Of a stretch of DNA of 64,000 nt, positions 62,365 through 64,000 are shown in pieces. The position numbers were made by a program, and so were the translations under genes. Every line of letters starts with the position of its first letter. The first letter of the stretch is position 1. The DNA comes from an uncultured Clostridia bacterium (GTDB lineage Bacteria; Bacillota; Clostridia; Lachnospirales; Cellulosilyticaceae). The notes beneath the pieces are model-generated. The model was given only the letters and a program-made list of their open reading frames with translations. It was not told the origin of the DNA and ran no database searches. The DNA is taken from the NCBI GenBank assembly GCA_937981575.1, contig CALJNR010000026.1, positions 62,001 to 126,000 on the forward strand, read 5' to 3'.

Positions 62365-63609
62365 CTACATTTCCTCCTCCCACTTTTTCACGATAATACT
62401 CGCATTATGACCACCAAATCCTAATGAATTGCTCATAGCGTATCTTACTTTGGCTTGTCTTCCGACATTTGGCACGCAATCAAGGTCACATTCTTCGTCT
62501 GGTACCTGATACCCAATTGTTGGTGGAATAAAGTCATTTTCTACTGACTTAACAATAGCAACAGCTTCAATTCCTCCTGCTGCCCCTAAAAGATGTCCTG
62601 TCATAGATTTCGTTGAGCTTACAGCAACTTTAGTATGCTCACCGAATACTTTTTTAATGGCTAATGTTTCTATTTTATCATTGTATGGTGTACTTGTACC
62701 ATGTGCATTAATGTAATCGATGTCGCTTGGGTCAATTCCTGCTTCTAAAATAGCTTCTCTCATAGCTTTAGTTGCCCCTTCACCGTCTGGCATAGGAGAA
62801 GTAATATGATAAGCATCACCAGTTGCCCCATATCCTATTACTTCTGCAAAAATATGCGCGCCTCTGGCTTTAGCATGTTCTAAGGTTTCAAGCACTAAAA
62901 CCCCTGCTCCTTCTCCCATAACAAAACCGTCTCTTTCTTTGTCAAATGGAATAGAAGCTCTTTTAGGATCACTTGAGTTGCTAAGAGCTGTAAGAGCGCT
63001 GAATCCCGCTATCCCAAGAGGCGTAATACTTGCTTCTGTCCCCCCTGCAATGATAACATCGTTGATTCCTAATTTAAGTGCTCTAAACGCTTCTCCAATA
63101 GAATGTGTCCCCGAAGCACACGCTGTTACAACTGTTGAACAGATTCCCTTTGCCCCAGTATAAATAGACACATTGCCAGCTGCCATATTCACAATAGCCA
63201 TAGGTACAAAAAGTGGAGCAACTCGCTTCGGTCCCTTTTCTCTGAGCTTTTTAGCCTCTTCTTCTATAACCCCAAGCCCGCCAATACCGCTTCCGATAAT
63301 AACGCCAACTCTGGTCGGATCCTCTTTGGATATATCAAGACCCGCTTGATCTACAGCTTCTTTACTGGCATAAATAGCAAATTGCGAAAACTTAGCAAGC
63401 CTTCTCTGCTCTTTTTTATCCATATATTTTTCAGGCGCAAAGTCAGTAACTTCTCCTGCTACTCTAACGTTAAGATCTTCCAGAAAATTCCCTTCTGATA
63501 TAGGTTTAATGCCACATACGCCTTCTTTTAAATTATTCCAATAAGTATCGATATCATTACCTATAGGAGACACAACTCCCATCCCAGTAACAACTACTCT
63601 ATTACTCAT
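62365..63609 (-). CDS. fabF: 3-oxoacyl-ACP synthase II
   Basis: Elongating condensing enzyme, 414 residues. Thiolase fold with the catalytic Cys in [13 protein letters not shown] and the two His in [15 protein letters not shown] and [13 protein letters not shown]. It also has [20 protein letters not shown] precedes the ATG. It lies 25 bases after fabG. As no fabB is visible, this may be the only elongation synthase of the operon. Confidence 0.98.
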   Translation of the reverse strand: MSNRVVVTGMGVVSPIGNDIDTYWNNLKEGVCGIKPISEGNFLEDLNVRVAGEVTDFAPEKYMDKKEQRRLAKFSQFAIYASKEAVDQAGLDISKEDPTRVGVIIGSGIGGLGVIEEEAKKLREKGPKRVAPLFVPMAIVNMAAGNVSIYTGAKGICSTVVTACASGTHSIGEAFRALKLGINDVIIAGGTEASITPLGIAGFSALTALSNSSDPKRASIPFDKERDGFVMGEGAGVLVLETLEHAKARGAHIFAEVIGYGATGDAYHITSPMPDGEGATKAMREAILEAGIDPSDIDYINAHGTSTPYNDKIETLAIKKVFGEHTKVAVSSTKSMTGHLLGAAGGIEAVAIVKSVENDFIPPTIGYQVPDEECDLDCVPNVGRQAKVRYAMSNSLGFGGHNASIIVKKWEEEM

Positions 63610-63634
63610 TTTTCCACCTCCTTAATGATTGTTA

Positions 63635-64000
63635 TTACATTGCCATGCCGCCATCTACACGAATAACTTCTCCGGTAATATAGGTCGCAAGATCACTTGC
63701 TAAAAAGAGTGCTGTATTCGCTACATCTTTCATACTGCCATAACGTTTCATAGGAATGCTGTTAGTTGTAGCTTCCTTTACCTTTTCCGAAAGAACACTT
63801 GTCATCTCAGTTACAATAAAACCTGGGGCAATAGCATTAATACGAATATTTTTTTGTCCAAACTCTCTTGCCGCTGACTTTGTAAATCCTATAATTCCGG
63901 CTTTAGAAGCTGCATAATTACACTGTCCCGCGTTCCCTGCAAGCCCTACAACTGAAGCCATATTAATGACACTTCCGCCTGCTTTCATCATAACTTTTGT
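63635..64000 (-). CDS. fabG: 3-oxoacyl-ACP reductase FabG, 3' part
   Basis: SDR-family NADPH reductase; the window holds the C-terminal ~120 residues only, and the 5' end lies beyond 64000. Visible: INMASVVGLAGNAGQCNYAASKAGIIGFTKSAA with the catalytic Ser, Tyr and Lys (YxxxK), NIRINAIAPGFIVTEMT, and the ending YITGEVIRVDGGMAM typical of FabG. It is upstream of fabF in the same operon. Confidence 0.96.
   Translation of the reverse strand, partial: TKVMMKAGGSVINMASVVGLAGNAGQCNYAASKAGIIGFTKSAAREFGQKNIRINAIAPGFIVTEMTSVLSEKVKEATTNSIPMKRYGSMKDVANTALFLASDLATYITGEVIRVDGGMAM

Noticed and set aside
58391-63163. Plus-strand open frames inside the fab/acc operon
   Set aside because: They lie opposite well-supported enzymes, lack ribosome sites and resemble no family; they are shadows of the minus-strand genes.

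Overview
The window is AT-rich and comes from an anaerobic, endospore-forming Firmicute of the class Clostridia. The sporulation genes (spoVT, spoVG, yabP, yabQ, cwlD), oxygen-sensitive glycyl-radical and radical-SAM enzymes (pflB/pflA, lysine 2,3-aminomutase), a T-box leader and GlgC/GlgD support this. A Lachnospiraceae/Cellulosilyticum-like relative is my guess, not a demonstrated identity. Many genes are ones usually found near the chromosome origin in Firmicutes (pth-mfd-spoVT-mazG-rqcP-divIC, prs, glmU, spoVG, purR, purA). I see no prophage, insertion sequence, CRISPR array or rRNA; the one tRNA is the initiator tRNA-fMet.

Layout. 1-2.0 kb: 5' part of prfB with its programmed frameshift, an amidohydrolase and tRNA-fMet. 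2.0-11.0 kb (all minus): the block pth, mfd, prsA-like foldase, spoVT, mazG, hup, rqcP, yabP, yabQ, divIC. 11.2-13.4 kb: a plus-strand operon of an FMN-binding lipoprotein and an unknown secreted protein, behind a palindrome-rich, Fur-like promoter. 13.4-19.9 kb: prs, glmU, spoVG, glgC-glgD, purR. 20.2-25.3 kb: murC, a DnaA-box cluster, dnaD-dnaI and a MocR-type regulator. 25.4-31.2 kb: cwlD, aldo/keto reductase, GH18 envelope protein, Bax-inhibitor-1 protein, purA. 31.4-36.6 kb: CBS-pyrophosphatase, DUF1858 protein, thiC-thiD under a TPP riboswitch, mecA. 37.2-43.6 kb: pflB/pflA, a MerR/coiled-coil protein, T-box-controlled leuA, a Cdd1-like protein. 43.9-48.3 kb: ablA-ablB behind a long attenuator leader, an AraC regulator, msrAB. 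48.5-57.5 kb: signalling, envelope and peroxide genes. 57.7 kb: a 5'-truncated HAD gene. 58.3-64 kb: a fatty-acid operon (fabG, fabF, accB, fabZ, accC, accD, accA).

How the parts connect. PurR is made next to its own probable operator, and the same box pair with the same spacing lies before purA. The fatty-acid operon supplies all acetyl-CoA carboxylase subunits plus three elongation enzymes. pflA activates PflB. AblA and AblB make the osmolyte N-epsilon-acetyl-beta-lysine. Many convergent gene pairs share long, nearly perfect inverted repeats that can terminate transcription on both strands.

Most interesting: (1) a ~92-nt element present twice (upstream of prsA and between purR and murC) whose two copies covary in a hairpin and can form a loop-to-tail pseudoknot on the minus strand; (2) a ~320-nt leader with an intrinsic terminator before ablA that matches no riboswitch class I recognise; (3) tandem DnaA boxes upstream of dnaD-dnaI; (4) the putative iron-controlled flavin-lipoprotein operon; (5) an AhpF-N-terminal-like protein beside ahpC that has lost its CxxC.
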